The notes under the pieces were generated by a model. The model was not told where the DNA came from and did not search any database. It worked only from the letters and a program-made list of their open reading frames with translations. Below are positions 52,659 through 63,286 of a stretch of DNA of 64,000 bases, piece after piece. Each line of letters starts with the position of its first letter. Position 1 is the stretch's first letter. The position numbers and the translations under genes were made by a program. The stretch lies in the NCBI GenBank assembly GCA_023150835.1, contig JAKLKB010000022.1, forward strand, positions 1 through 64,000, written 5' to 3'. This DNA is from Myxococcota bacterium. GTDB lineage: Bacteria; Myxococcota_C; UBA6777.

Positions 52659-54497
52659 ATGAGCAAAATGCTCACCTATTCGTTGGGGATCGTGCTATGC
52701 ATGATCCCCTTCTTGATGCATTGTGGTCCCCCGAACTGCCAAGTCGAAAAAGATCATCCTCTTTGCCTTTCCGAAGAGGCTGCGGGTGACGCTTCGGAAG
52801 CGATCACCGAGCAAACCAACCCGAACGAACGCCTTCCCACCGATGATGCAGAGCCATCTGTACACGACGGTACAGGGGAAACTGTCGCCGATGGGGCCGA
52901 AGAACCCGCGATCAACGAATCGAATCCTGATGTAACCACCGAACAACACAACGACGACTTGAACCCTGATTCGGATAACCCGAGCATTACGTCGATTGTC
53001 GGAGACGGTTCCGCTCGTGCCGTTGTGTACAGTACGGGTACACAAAAGCCCGATGATGCAGTTGAATCACCCAATCGGTTTCGGAACAACTGGCAGCTTC
53101 ATGGCAAGCACCTCGACCGATTGACGGGGGCTTTGCTCGTTCTCAAAAAAGATGAATCCAAAACATTCGGCTCCAACGAGGGCCTAGTACTTGACGCTGG
53201 AGGTTCTTCGATGCTTCGCACTTTGACTCTTCCCAAAACACTCATCGCTGGTTTGTTTGTTCTCTACGGTCTGATCGGTAACAACAAAGTCTCTCTTGCT
53301 CAAGTTTATGTTCTTCAAGGCGAAAAAGGTGATTCGGGCGCTTCTGGACAAAAAGGCGACCAAGGCGACAAGGGCGACAAGGGCGACAAGGGCGACAAGG
53401 GCGACAAGGGCGACAAGGGCGACCCGGGCGCCCAAGGCGCAAAGGGTGATCAAGGTATCCAAGGCATCCAAGGCGCAAAAGGCGATCAAGGCATCCAAGG
53501 CGTCCAAGGCGCAAAAGGCGACCCGGGCGTGGGATTCGATACGCAAACGGTGACTTACATCAACGGCTTGAAGACGTACATGAGCGTCAACACATCGAGT
53601 AAACTGGTCAAATTTACGGGGGCGAACGTTCAGATCGTCAATGGTTTGTCTTCGACCAGCACCAAGGACGGAACAGGTAACCTGATCGTGGGTCACAACG
53701 AAAATCGCGCAACACCGGCGGATCGTAGCGGCTCTCATAACGTGGTCGTAGGCGATCTGCATGTGTACAAAAGTTATGGCGGTTTTGTTATGGGAAAGAA
53801 CAACGCCATCGAAGGCGCATACAGCAGCGTTTGTGGCGGTGGCAATAACTCCGCCACAGGCTACGCAAGCAGCATCAGCGGCGGAACGAACAACATCGCG
53901 AGCGGCGAGGGAAGCAGTATTAGTGGAGGCAACGGAGGTCGCGCTGTTGCGAATACTTCGAGCATATCGGGTGGCATGAATAACAGCGCAACAGGCGAAT
54001 TCAGCAGCGTATCGGGCGGTATGTTCAATGAGGCCAAAAGCTTCGCATCGTCGGTAACAGGCGGCGCAAGCAACATCGCGGGTGGTTTGGCCTCCACGGT
54101 TTGCGGTGGTGGCGTGCTGGATCTGGTGAACGGTGTCTATGCCAAGTCAACCTTCGGCAACAAGGCTTATGGCCGTTACAGCAGCGTGAGCGGTGGCAAG
54201 AATAACACTGCTGGGGATGCCTCGAATGGTACGCTTGGTGCGTCCAGCAGTATCTCTGGTGGTCTGGACAATATCGCAACGGGCGAAGCAAGCAGCGTCA
54301 GCGCCGGCTCTTCAAATACCGCGAGTGGGTATTTTAGTAGCGTTTCTGGGGGGGCCATCAACAGCGCAACAAGCCAAGGCGCGAACGTTTCTGGCGGGCT
54401 ACAAAACACCGCCGTCTCCCTGTACAGCAGCATTCTGGGTGGGTCTGGGAAAACCACCGGATCAGGAACATGGACGTGTTCCTCAACCTGCCCCTAA
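52659..54497 (+). CDS. Secreted collagen-like protein with YadA-head-type repeats
   Basis: The protein has 612 residues; AAGGG lies 8 bases upstream. A signal segment (9-21) ends in LMHCGPP, so it may be a lipoprotein. Residues 30-180 are acidic and polar. At Met185 a second, signal-like stretch starts ([17 protein letters not shown]) with GGAGG 7 bases before its ATG at 53211. Residues 221-292 are about 24 Gly-X-Y triplets rich in GDK, forming a collagen triple helix. Residues 360-600 hold SSxSGGxxNxATG repeats, as in the YadA/Hep-Hag trimeric head. Trimeric collagen stalk plus head suggests an elongated surface fibre or adhesin. No membrane anchor domain is seen at the C-terminus. Confidence 0.9.
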   Translation: MSKMLTYSLGIVLCMIPFLMHCGPPNCQVEKDHPLCLSEEAAGDASEAITEQTNPNERLPTDDAEPSVHDGTGETVADGAEEPAINESNPDVTTEQHNDDLNPDSDNPSITSIVGDGSARAVVYSTGTQKPDDAVESPNRFRNNWQLHGKHLDRLTGALLVLKKDESKTFGSNEGLVLDAGGSSMLRTLTLPKTLIAGLFVLYGLIGNNKVSLAQVYVLQGEKGDSGASGQKGDQGDKGDKGDKGDKGDKGDKGDPGAQGAKGDQGIQGIQGAKGDQGIQGVQGAKGDPGVGFDTQTVTYINGLKTYMSVNTSSKLVKFTGANVQIVNGLSSTSTKDGTGNLIVGHNENRATPADRSGSHNVVVGDLHVYKSYGGFVMGKNNAIEGAYSSVCGGGNNSATGYASSISGGTNNIASGEGSSISGGNGGRAVANTSSISGGMNNSATGEFSSVSGGMFNEAKSFASSVTGGASNIAGGLASTVCGGGVLDLVNGVYAKSTFGNKAYGRYSSVSGGKNNTAGDASNGTLGASSSISGGLDNIATGEASSVSAGSSNTASGYFSSVSGGAINSATSQGANVSGGLQNTAVSLYSSILGGSGKTTGSGTWTCSSTCP

Positions 54498-54581
54498 ACC
54501 GCACGCAGTTGGTTGCGATCGGATTTGCGCGGTTGGATGGTTTGGTGGGGTGTTTTGGTTTCGCACCAAGGATGGTGACGG

Positions 54582-54941
54582 ATGATCGAAGTCTACAAAG
54601 AGTTTCGTTTTGAGGCGGCGCATCGGCTGCCCAATGTTCCCGAAGGCCACAAGTGCGGTCGTTTGCATGGGCATTCGTTTCGTGTCGAGGTCCATATCTG
54701 TGGCGAGCTCGATCCGCATCTCGGGTGGATCATGGATTTTGGCGAGTTGAAGGCAGCTTTTGCCCCGCTGTACGAGCGTTTGGATCACCACTATCTCAAC
54801 GAGATCGAAGGGCTCGAAAATCCGACCAGTGAGAACTTGGCGCGATGGATCTGGCAACAGTTGGCCCCGACGCTGCCGCAGTTATGCAGGGTGGTGGTCA
54901 AGGAGACCTGTACTTCGGGATGTCTCTACGAAGGCAGATAA
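54582..54941 (+). CDS. queD: 6-carboxytetrahydropterin synthase
   Basis: The protein has 119 residues; AAGGA lies about 9 bases upstream. All PTPS/QueD landmarks are present: zinc ligands His14, His29 and His31 ([14 protein letters not shown]), the catalytic Cys25 (HKCGR), Asp/His in LDHHYLN, and Glu in [11 protein letters not shown]. It turns dihydroneopterin triphosphate into 6-carboxytetrahydropterin, a step to queuosine in tRNA. Other queuosine genes are not in the window. It lies within a block of surface protein genes and is probably transcribed on its own. Confidence 0.95.
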   Translation: MIEVYKEFRFEAAHRLPNVPEGHKCGRLHGHSFRVEVHICGELDPHLGWIMDFGELKAAFAPLYERLDHHYLNEIEGLENPTSENLARWIWQQLAPTLPQLCRVVVKETCTSGCLYEGR

Positions 54942-55027
54942 CGCGACCGCAAGTCGTTTCGCCAGCGCCATTCGAGGAACGCGATCCCCCCGACAAAGAT
55001 CGCTTCGCCCCACACCTGCAAAATCAT
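54926..55027 (-). CDS. Possible 33-residue membrane peptide
   Basis: The ORF reads [20 protein letters not shown] with a basic end [13 protein letters not shown], like a single-span membrane peptide. It overlaps the end of queD by 16 bases on the opposite strand. Translation is not supported by a clear ribosome site. The rest of 54942-55286 shows nothing. Confidence 0.25.
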   Translation of the reverse strand: MILQVWGEAIFVGGIAFLEWRWRNDLRSRYLPS

Positions 55028-55286
55028 CGACCCACAAAAGCTTGTGCATCTGTGTTTGCCTGCCTTTCTTTTTTGCCCGCCCGATCAAGGTTTCGCCGCT
55101 TGTGGAAGAGCGGCCTCACAAATCAGATATCGACATCAAAGAATTTTTGCATAAGATCCGAGAGTCTAGGCATCGTCTCTTTGGGGAGGCCATGCAAGGG
55201 TCTTCGTATATCAAGGGCAACGAAAAGAGGCAATGCTTTTCTTCACTCGAATGACAGTTGAACTGTTCGGATATTCGGGGGTTTTT

Positions 55287-58200
55287 ATGTTGATACGTTG
55301 GATCGCGATCGGTTGGGTCGGTTTGGTTTGTTTGTTTTCTTGTACCGAGCAAACCACCAAGTGCCAAAAAGACGGCGACTGCCCGAGTGGGATGCAGTGT
55401 CTTGCGGGGCGGTGCTTTTGCCCGAGTGGTTTGAGTGTGTGTGGCACGGCGTGTGTGGATCTGCGCGGTGCAGCGGAGCATTGCGGTGCTTGTGGACAAG
55501 CCTGCAAAGGTGGCAAGCGATGTCAGCAAGGAAACTGCGTTTGTGGGGCAGGGCAAGTCGACTGTGGTACGGCTTGTGTTGATATCCGCAGTGACGGGAC
55601 GAATTGCGGTGGTTGTGGGCGGACTTGTGCGAGCGGAGAGTTTTGCACCAACGGGCGTTGTGCGGCGTCTTGTCCGAGCCAAACCCCCCAATCTTGCGGC
55701 GGAAGCTGTGTTGACCCCCAGAACGATCCGCTGCATTGCGGTCAATGCAACCTTGCGTGTAAGGCAGGGGAGTTGTGCCAAGCAGGCCAATGCGTCTGCT
55801 CGCAAGGACGGGCCTCTTGTGGCGATCAGTGTGCTGACCTACAGAGCAATCCTGCGCATTGTGGGTCTTGTGGGCGAGCTTGTCCGAGCGGGCAGCGCTG
55901 CGCGAGTGGACAATGCCTTGCGAACTGCCCCGAAAGTACGCCAACGCTGTGTTTTGGGGGATGTATCGATACCAAGACCGACGGCCAACATTGCGGACAA
56001 TGCGGTCAGCGCTGTCCTACACAACAGCAGTGTACAGATGGCCGTTGTGTGTGTCCGAACGGAACCATCCTTTGTGACGGGCGTTGCGTCGATCCAAGGA
56101 TCGATCCATCGCATTGCGGCACCTGTGGGAACGTCTGCAACAACGGGGTTTTTTGTAGCAAGGGTCAATGCCTCCCTGAGTGTACCGTCGCGACGGAGAC
56201 GATCTGCTTGGGTGGCTGCGCGGATACACAGACGGATCCTGCCCATTGTGGAAAGTGCGCAAACGCTTGTGGGATCGGCTTTGTGTGCAAGGGTGGGCAA
56301 TGCCTCTGCCCAGACGGCCAGACCGATTGCAACGGGCAATGCGTGGACACCAAGATCCACGCGCTACATTGCGGAGCTTGCGCAAAAAGCTGTAAGGATG
56401 GGGAGGTTTGCGCAGCGGGTGCGTGTACCGCTTCGTGTCCGACCGAAACGCCGAAGATCTGTTATCAGGCTTGCGTCGATCCGCAGACCAATACGCTGCA
56501 TTGCGGCGATTGCAACCGCCGTTGCCAAGCAGGGCAGATCTGCGACAAGGGAAGCTGCCAATGCCCAAACGGGACGCGATTGTGTGATGGCCTATGCACC
56601 GACATCAAGACAGACGGACTCCATTGTGGAGGCTGTCATCGCCGTTGTCCCGACCGTTTCGCCTGCCAAGCAGGGCTGTGTCAACTCCAATGCCCAAGCG
56701 GACAGATCGTCTGCAACGGCGGATGTGTGGATCCGAAAACAGATGACAGCCACTGCGGAAAGTGCGGTGTGACATGCCAAGCCCCGCAACGCTGCCAAGA
56801 CGCCCGATGCTTGTGCCCTTCGGGGCAGACGGCCTGTGGAACAGGCTGCATCGATCTGCAAATCAACCCCCAACATTGCGGCGTTTGTGACAAAGCCTGT
56901 GGTGCGGGTGAGCAGTGTGTGGCAGGAAAATGCCAGACCAATTGTTCCACAGGGCAAAGCGTTTGTGCTGGAAAGTGCGTCGACGTCAAAACGGACGCAG
57001 CGCATTGTGGAGCGTGTGGAAACGCCTGTGGTACGGGGCAATTGTGCGTCAATGGGCAGTGCGGATGCAGTACAGGGCAGACTTTTTGTGCGGGGGCTTG
57101 TGTCTTTACGGAGTGGGATCCCGCCCATTGTGGATCGTGTGGAAATGCCTGTGGTGCGGGGCAGTTTTGTGTGCAGGGCAAGTGCCAAAGCTGCCCACCT
57201 CAAGCCCCACAATGCGGCGCAAGTTGTTGTCCCAACCAGCTTGCTTGTTGCAATAACGCTTGTACCGATACACAAAACAGTCTCCAACATTGCGGAGCCT
57301 GCGGGCAAACCTGCACCGCGACGCAAGGCTGTTGCAGCGGAACGTGCATCACTCTTCAAAACAACAACCAACACTGCGGCGCTTGTGGAAATGCTTGTGC
57401 TTCTCCGCAGCGCTGTTGCGGGACGGCTTGTGCGAATACAGATCAAGATCCACAAAACTGCGGAAGCTGCGGGAACAAATGTCCTGCAGGAAGCTCTTGT
57501 TGCGGTGGCGTCTGCAAAAACTTACAAACGGATAACCAAAACTGCGGAGCGTGTGGGACGTTTTGTGGCCGAGCTCAAGTCTGTTGTGGTGGCACTTGTC
57601 GGAACTACCTGACGGATCCCCAACACTGCGGAAGCTGCGGGCGTGCGTGCGCGGCTGGGCAGGCTTGTTGTAACGGGCAGTGTGTGAGCACACAAACCGA
57701 CACGCAACATTGCGGAGGCTGCGGGCTCGCCTGTAGTACCGCACAGCGGTGCTGTAGTGGAAAATGCGCGGGACTACAAAATGATCCCCAACATTGCGGA
57801 GGATGCGGAATTGCTTGTACGACAGGGCAGTCGTGTTGTGGTACGGCGTGTGCGAACACGCAAACCAGCACGCAACATTGCGGAAGATGCGGGACAAGCT
57901 GCCTTGCGGGGCAATCTTGTTGTAGCGGAAGCTGCGCAGATACCCAAAGCAATCCGCAAAACTGCGGAAGCTGCGGGTTGAATTGCAATGCAGGGCAGGT
58001 CTGCCGCAGCGGAGTCTGCTCCGCCTGTGCAGCATCTAGCGAGTGTCCAAGCAACCAGTTCTGCCGCAATGGTCTATGTACCCCCTGCACAACGGCCTGC
58101 GACAACGCCTATTCATTCTCCAGCACAGGGACCGCTTCTCCTCGGGAGCTGTTTGTGGATGGCAGTGGCAATCTGTTGTTTGGTGGTTTTTATACAGGCA

Positions 58201-59378
58201 GCGTGACTTTTGGCGCGAATGTGCTGACCTCGCTAGGCCAAGAAGACGCTTTTTCGGTCAAGATGAGCCAGACAGGGGCGACGTTGTGGGCCAAAAGCGC
58301 GGGTGGAACGGCCAACGATCAAACAGATGGAGATGGCATCGACGGTTCGGGCAACCTCTATAGCATCGGTTTGTTGGGACGACACAGCACGCCGATGACC
58401 TTTCCGACCAATCCACCGACCACATTGACACCACGCGGTCCTTACGACGCGTACGTGATGAAGCAAAACAGTGCGGACGGAACAGCGGCATGGGCCGTCC
58501 AACTGGGCGGCAATAGCTATGATTGGTCCGGCAAGATCGCGACAACCGCAGCAGGAGATAGCTTTGTCACGGGCTGGATCGTCGGCCCCAATCAGCAGAT
58601 CTGCGCGCATACCGTGACCGACTCGTACCACGAGATCTTTGTGGCGCGAATTGAGCCGACGGCGGGCCGTTGTATGTGGGCCAAGACGGTGGGAGCACCC
58701 GGCGTGAGTGATTATCCTGCGGGCTTGGCGGTGAGTGGAACGAATGTGTATGTGACGGGCCGTTTCCAAGGTACGGCGAGCTTTGGGGCGACGCAGTTGA
58801 CCTCGCTAGGTGGCTTTGATGGCGTGGTCTTTAGCATGACGGATCAAGGCGCTTTTGGGTGGGCGCGTGGTTTCCACGGCACGCAAGATATCCTTGTGGG
58901 TGGCGTTGTGGTCGATGGGACGAACCTTTATGTGTACGGGACTTTTTCGGGGACCGCACAATTCGGCAGCTACTCCCTGACCGCAACGGGCGGAGCCAAC
59001 GCGTTTGTGGTGCGGATGACGAACACAGGCACGGTGTCTTGGGCAAAAAATCTCGGAACATCCGGGATCTTGCAGATGATCCGCACGGCATCTGGAAAGA
59101 TCTACATGACAGGGAGCTTTTCAGGCACGATCCGCCTCGACAACATCACGCTCACCTCTGTCGGCGGCAACGATGTGCTGTTTGCAGAGATCGATAGTAC
59201 GGGGGCTTTCCGACGTGCAGAGCGGGCTGGTGGCCCAAACAATGACGCGGGGCGCGGGATCGCCGTCAATAGCGCTGGACGGATCTTTATCGTCGGAAGC
59301 TACGATCGGCAAGGTTCTTTTGGCCCTGCGAACCTCACCGCCTCTGGCAACGCCATCTTCTTGTGGGCTTTCCAGTGA
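55287..59378 (+). CDS. Cys-rich repeat lipoprotein with SBBP-like propeller
   Basis: The protein has 1,363 residues. The start MLIRWIAIGWVGL follows a G run 5 bases upstream; the signal ends with a good lipobox (LFSC). Residues 30-960 contain 23 copies of a Cys-rich unit around CVDxxxDxxHCGxCGxxC, as in the myxobacterial MXAN_6577-like family. Residues about 970-1360 form a propeller-like region of SBBP type (LFVDGSGNLLFGGFYTGSVTF, VVDGTNLYVYGTFSGTAQF, IAVNSAGRIFIVGSYD). Disulfide-linked stalk plus a sugar- or protein-binding head is a reasonable guess. The next gene is a paralogous Cys-rich array 35 bp downstream. Confidence 0.92.
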   Translation: MLIRWIAIGWVGLVCLFSCTEQTTKCQKDGDCPSGMQCLAGRCFCPSGLSVCGTACVDLRGAAEHCGACGQACKGGKRCQQGNCVCGAGQVDCGTACVDIRSDGTNCGGCGRTCASGEFCTNGRCAASCPSQTPQSCGGSCVDPQNDPLHCGQCNLACKAGELCQAGQCVCSQGRASCGDQCADLQSNPAHCGSCGRACPSGQRCASGQCLANCPESTPTLCFGGCIDTKTDGQHCGQCGQRCPTQQQCTDGRCVCPNGTILCDGRCVDPRIDPSHCGTCGNVCNNGVFCSKGQCLPECTVATETICLGGCADTQTDPAHCGKCANACGIGFVCKGGQCLCPDGQTDCNGQCVDTKIHALHCGACAKSCKDGEVCAAGACTASCPTETPKICYQACVDPQTNTLHCGDCNRRCQAGQICDKGSCQCPNGTRLCDGLCTDIKTDGLHCGGCHRRCPDRFACQAGLCQLQCPSGQIVCNGGCVDPKTDDSHCGKCGVTCQAPQRCQDARCLCPSGQTACGTGCIDLQINPQHCGVCDKACGAGEQCVAGKCQTNCSTGQSVCAGKCVDVKTDAAHCGACGNACGTGQLCVNGQCGCSTGQTFCAGACVFTEWDPAHCGSCGNACGAGQFCVQGKCQSCPPQAPQCGASCCPNQLACCNNACTDTQNSLQHCGACGQTCTATQGCCSGTCITLQNNNQHCGACGNACASPQRCCGTACANTDQDPQNCGSCGNKCPAGSSCCGGVCKNLQTDNQNCGACGTFCGRAQVCCGGTCRNYLTDPQHCGSCGRACAAGQACCNGQCVSTQTDTQHCGGCGLACSTAQRCCSGKCAGLQNDPQHCGGCGIACTTGQSCCGTACANTQTSTQHCGRCGTSCLAGQSCCSGSCADTQSNPQNCGSCGLNCNAGQVCRSGVCSACAASSECPSNQFCRNGLCTPCTTACDNAYSFSSTGTASPRELFVDGSGNLLFGGFYTGSVTFGANVLTSLGQEDAFSVKMSQTGATLWAKSAGGTANDQTDGDGIDGSGNLYSIGLLGRHSTPMTFPTNPPTTLTPRGPYDAYVMKQNSADGTAAWAVQLGGNSYDWSGKIATTAAGDSFVTGWIVGPNQQICAHTVTDSYHEIFVARIEPTAGRCMWAKTVGAPGVSDYPAGLAVSGTNVYVTGRFQGTASFGATQLTSLGGFDGVVFSMTDQGAFGWARGFHGTQDILVGGVVVDGTNLYVYGTFSGTAQFGSYSLTATGGANAFVVRMTNTGTVSWAKNLGTSGILQMIRTASGKIYMTGSFSGTIRLDNITLTSVGGNDVLFAEIDSTGAFRRAERAGGPNNDAGRGIAVNSAGRIFIVGSYDRQGSFGPANLTASGNAIFLWAFQ

Positions 59379-59413
59379 TCTCTACGACGCGCAAAGAAAG
59401 GAATCTGTGGATC

Positions 59414-61540
59414 ATGATCCGTCGGAATATGCCTGCGTCTCTTTTTCTTCGTGGTGTCTGGGCCTCGCATCTTCGGCTATTTTTGGCTTGGCTTGGGATG
59501 GCCGCAATCCCGCTTGCTTGTGGAGGGGTTGTGTTTGCTCCTTGCGCAGACGACAAAGCCTGTGCCCAAGGCCAACGCTGTCTCAACGGAACGTGCCTTT
59601 GTCCCGAGGGCAACGCTCTTTGTAGTGATGCTTGCCAGAATCTACTCCAAAACAACCAACACTGCGGCGTTTGTAACAACGCCTGTCCAAGCGGAAAAAG
59701 CTGCGTCCAAGGGGGCTGTATGTGTCCCGCAGGCTCGGTGGATTGCAACGGGGCCTGTGCCAACTTGAACGCGGACGTCAACCATTGCGGGCGTTGCGGG
59801 CAGATCTGCTCTGGCGGTGAAAAGTGCGCAAGTGGCCGTTGTGTGACGGATTGTCCAAGCACGACATCTACCGATTGCGGCGGAGCTTGCATCGATCTTC
59901 AAAGCAGCGCCAAGCATTGCGGAGCTTGCAACAAAGCCTGTGCGGACGGGCAGATCTGCGTCAACGGCGTGTGTCGGTGTCCTCCCGGGGATCTGTCTTG
60001 TGGTTCTGCTTGTGCCGATGCAACGGTCTCGAACCAACATTGCGGGGTCTGCGACAATGCTTGTCCGAATGGTCAGCGTTGTGCAAGCGGGCAATGCGAT
60101 ACAAGCTGCCCTGAAAGTACCCCCTCTCTGTGCCTTGGTGCGTGCGTGGACACGCGCTTCAACGATCTGCATTGTGGCCGTTGTGCGGAGCGTTGCGAAG
60201 AAGGGCGGCGCTGTGTCGATGGAGTGTGTCGCTGCCCCGATGGGATGCGCGAGTGTGCGGGCCGTTGCGTGGATCTGAATACAGATCGCGAACATTGCGG
60301 AGAATGTGGGCAGATCTGCGCCCAAGGTTTGCTTTGTGCTGAAGGCAACTGCGTTGTAAGCTGTCCCGAAGCGACCCCCAACGCTTGTTTTGGCGGCTGT
60401 TTTGCGACGCAGACCAACCCCAATCATTGCGGTGGGTGCGGAACGCGCTGTTTGGATGGACAGGCTTGTAGCGGCGGAAGCTGCGGGTGTTCTGCGCCGC
60501 TTTCTCTATGCAACGATCAATGTGTCGATACGCAAACCAACGTACTTCATTGCGGAAAATGCGGCACACGTTGTCCTGATGGAAAGCGTTGTGCTGCCGG
60601 TCAGTGCGTCACCTCTTGCCCGACGGAAACGCCAAAGATCTGTTATGGCGGATGTATCGATATCCAGAGCCATCCGCTGCATTGCGGAGGCTGCGGAAAA
60701 CGCTGTCCTGCGGGACTCACCTGCAAGAGCGGGCGTTGTGATTGCCCAAGCGAGCGAACTCTTTGCAATGGACGCTGCGTCGATACCCAAACCAGCCGCC
60801 TTCATTGCGGCGCATGCGGTCGCCTCTGCCCAACGGGGTACACCTGCCAAAAGGGCGGATGCGTCATCCTTTGCTCTACTGCTTTCCCCAACCTGTGCGG
60901 AAAGCAGTGTGTCAACCTTCAAAGCGATCGCCGCCATTGCGGGACTTGTGACAAGGCTTGTGCTGACGACAAACGTTGCGAACAAGGAAGCTGCATCTGC
61001 CCCCTTGCACAAACTGAATGCAGCGGAAAATGCGTCGACACCCAGACCGATCTCCAACATTGCGGAGCTTGCGGCAAAAAATGCCCAAGCGGTGAGCGTT
61101 GCGTGGCGGGTGTTTGTCGGACAGATTGCCCTATAGGACAAACCCAATGCAGCGACCGTTGCGCAGATACCCAAACGGACGCCCAGCACTGTGGTCAATG
61201 TGCAAACGCTTGCGGCCCGACCTTGCGCTGTAGCGGAGGCCAATGTGTTTGTGCAGATCCAAGCTTTGTCGAATGTAGCGGCGTGTGCGTCAATACCAAA
61301 CTGGACCCCCAACATTGCGGTCAATGCAGCAAAAAATGCCCCACAGGACAGGCCTGCGACAACGGAACGTGCCAGCTTTGTCCCCAAGGCAGTCTCCAGT
61401 GCGGCACGACCTGTTGTCCCGGGAACTTCCTTTGCTGTGGCAATGCTTGCGTCGACCCGAAGATCAATCCCCAACATTGCGGTCAATGCAGCAAGGTTTG
61501 TTCTGCGGGACGCCCCTGTAGCAACGGTGTTTGTCAATGA
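59414..61540 (+). CDS. Cys-rich repeat lipoprotein
   Basis: The protein has 708 residues, starting MIRRNMPASLFLRGVW; the signal ends in a good lipobox (IPLACGG). From residue 30 to the end there are 15 units of the type CVDxxxDxxHCGxCGxxC, with conserved CPxxxPxxCxGxCVD variants. No globular head follows, unlike its upstream paralogue. It probably forms a disulfide-rich rod on the surface. The 35-bp gap to the previous gene suggests one transcript. Confidence 0.9.
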   Translation: MIRRNMPASLFLRGVWASHLRLFLAWLGMAAIPLACGGVVFAPCADDKACAQGQRCLNGTCLCPEGNALCSDACQNLLQNNQHCGVCNNACPSGKSCVQGGCMCPAGSVDCNGACANLNADVNHCGRCGQICSGGEKCASGRCVTDCPSTTSTDCGGACIDLQSSAKHCGACNKACADGQICVNGVCRCPPGDLSCGSACADATVSNQHCGVCDNACPNGQRCASGQCDTSCPESTPSLCLGACVDTRFNDLHCGRCAERCEEGRRCVDGVCRCPDGMRECAGRCVDLNTDREHCGECGQICAQGLLCAEGNCVVSCPEATPNACFGGCFATQTNPNHCGGCGTRCLDGQACSGGSCGCSAPLSLCNDQCVDTQTNVLHCGKCGTRCPDGKRCAAGQCVTSCPTETPKICYGGCIDIQSHPLHCGGCGKRCPAGLTCKSGRCDCPSERTLCNGRCVDTQTSRLHCGACGRLCPTGYTCQKGGCVILCSTAFPNLCGKQCVNLQSDRRHCGTCDKACADDKRCEQGSCICPLAQTECSGKCVDTQTDLQHCGACGKKCPSGERCVAGVCRTDCPIGQTQCSDRCADTQTDAQHCGQCANACGPTLRCSGGQCVCADPSFVECSGVCVNTKLDPQHCGQCSKKCPTGQACDNGTCQLCPQGSLQCGTTCCPGNFLCCGNACVDPKINPQHCGQCSKVCSAGRPCSNGVCQ

Positions 61541-61594
61541 TATCGGATGGGTGCAGTTGGATGGTGTTTGTGGGGTGTCATACGATATCCGAGT

Positions 61595-61665
61595 GATGTG
61601 TATATACGTAAACGCCCTATTCTTGGGCAGCCACGGGGGGCTGCCCCTACATTTTTAGGATCACG
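61595..61665. repeat. Family B hairpin repeat
   Basis: It contains AAACGCCCTATTCTTGGGCA, GCCACGGGGGGCTGCCCCTA and CATTTTTAGGATCAC. It lies between the Cys-rich gene and a family A copy. CATACGATATCCG near 61580 resembles the CATACGAGATCCG arms at 43.1 kb. Confidence 0.7.
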
Positions 61666-61694
61666 CGCCCTGCGGATTTCGCATCACCCCACTC

Positions 61695-61802
61695 CCCACT
61701 TCCAAGGGCGCGGCTCCCTTGCCCCCGTGTTGGCGGACTGAGCGGCTACTTTTCAAACCAACGACTCTGCCGCTTGCAGCAGCACGAACACGTCTTTGTT
61801 GG
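61695..61802 (+). repeat. Family A dispersed repeat, shortened
   Basis: It keeps GGGCGCGGCTCCCTTGCCCC, CGTGTTGGCGGACTGAGCG, TTTTCAAACCAACGAC and GCCGCTTGCAGCAGCACGAA. The first GC-rich block is degenerate. Confidence 0.65.
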
Positions 61803-61854
61803 TTGCGTGAGTCCTGTGGGATAGGAATCTTGGGGGGAGCATACCGCGTGGATG

Positions 61855-62955
61855 CTATCTGCGGACGCGGACGACTTGGATAACTTGCGGAGGATCTTCT
61901 TGTTTTCGGCGTGCGGCGATCAGGAAAGATACCAGAAACATCCCCATGCCTGCCCCCATCACCCACGAAGAGATCGTCACAAATGGCCCAATCAACGGCT
62001 CGACAAGCATCTTGACGAAGGGCAAGGCCATCTCGGCCAGCTTTTGCGAGGCGCGATCCGAGACCAAGGGGAGCCCGCTTGTGAGGCGTGTCAGATCGAT
62101 CCCCGAAGCCGCTATCTGCGTCAAGCCTTCCTTGATACCGGACGATGCAGACCACACGATAGCTCCTGAAAGGGCGACGGTGAAGCCCATCGACATCAAA
62201 AATCCCCGCGTACCCGTCGATGTCACAAGCAGCGCCCCCAAACACAACAGACCAAAGGGGAAAAAAAAGAGCGACCACGAAAACTTCCGCACCATCACCA
62301 GATCGGTCGCAAGTTCTTGGCTGTGTTGTGGTGTGAGCAAGAGATATTTCTGGGTTTTTTTCGCGCTCTCGGCTTGCAATCGCGCCCAAATCAAGCGCAG
62401 AGCCTCTTCACTTGGCGAACACGCAGGGTAGGTGCCCTCCGAAGAGGACTTGGTCAAAGCAACGGTCCATCGGGCTTGTTGTTGGGTATCGCAAGGCGGC
62501 ATCTTGGCCATCACACCTCTGACGTATTGCTGCACCACAGGCCCCGTTAACGCCGCATAGTACGGCCCAAGACGGATAGTGATCGGCTTGTCTACGGTCT
62601 TCCCTTGCACGACCCCGCCTAGCCGCGAAAGCGCGACCAGCAACTCCCCTTCAAACCACGTTTTGAGACCACTTTTCTCAAAGACTTCGGACAACTTCAT
62701 CGGTGCTTGTTCGAGTGCCATCAGCCACTTTTGGGCTTCAGGATCTTTCGCCATATCGGGGGACTTGGAGATCACCCGCAACGCTTGATCGGCCAACGGC
62801 GGCAGGTCACGTACCACCTGTTTGGGGACGTTGCTTGTGTAGTCCCGCACCAAGGCGTCTTGCGAAAAAGCCACCACCATGATCGCGACGATCATCCCTG
62901 TCACTCCGAACGCCAACAGCACAAACCAACCCACCAGCTTTTTGATCACTCCCAT
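61855..62955 (-). CDS. Hypothetical multi-span membrane protein
   Basis: The protein has 366 residues, starting MGVIKKLVGWFVLLAF with GAGGAG 10 bases upstream; the frame is open further but without a ribosome site. One membrane segment is at 8-32. Residues 35-225 form a soluble, probably periplasmic, part with a Cys pair (PPCDTQQ, PACSPSE). Three more membrane segments lie at about 235-255, 260-280 and 325-350. I recognise no domain. It is divergent from the saccharopine dehydrogenase gene. The intervening 331 bp (62956-63286) show no gene. Confidence 0.8.
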   Translation of the reverse strand: MGVIKKLVGWFVLLAFGVTGMIVAIMVVAFSQDALVRDYTSNVPKQVVRDLPPLADQALRVISKSPDMAKDPEAQKWLMALEQAPMKLSEVFEKSGLKTWFEGELLVALSRLGGVVQGKTVDKPITIRLGPYYAALTGPVVQQYVRGVMAKMPPCDTQQQARWTVALTKSSSEGTYPACSPSEEALRLIWARLQAESAKKTQKYLLLTPQHSQELATDLVMVRKFSWSLFFFPFGLLCLGALLVTSTGTRGFLMSMGFTVALSGAIVWSASSGIKEGLTQIAASGIDLTRLTSGLPLVSDRASQKLAEMALPFVKMLVEPLIGPFVTISSWVMGAGMGMFLVSFLIAARRKQEDPPQVIQVVRVRR

Positions 62956-63286
62956 CGGCTTTTTTCTCCTCAGCAACATATTGACGATGCGCGCTGTACA
63001 TTGGGACATCCCCCTGCTCTCAGCAAGCCCGTCGGCTGTTTTTCTCTCAAACAGCTTTTTCTCAACACACAAGCGCCCACAACATCGCTGTTTTTGCGAA
63101 CAAGCCTTGACGAAACGACCCTTGTTGGCCAAGATCTGCGCCTGCCAACGCAGAGCCACAACGCTCAACACCAACACGCTGAGGCGAGGCAAGCCACGAC
63201 CACGACCACTTCTCGCTTCGCTTTGTGTGCAACGATCACGACGGCAGGTTGCACGCACTCACTTCTCACACAAAAGGCGCCAAACG

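Noticed and set aside
55435-61136. Long out-of-frame and antisense ORFs inside the Cys-rich genes
   Set aside because: The Cys-rich coding repeats lack stops in other frames; these ORFs are shadows with no own ribosome sites or families.
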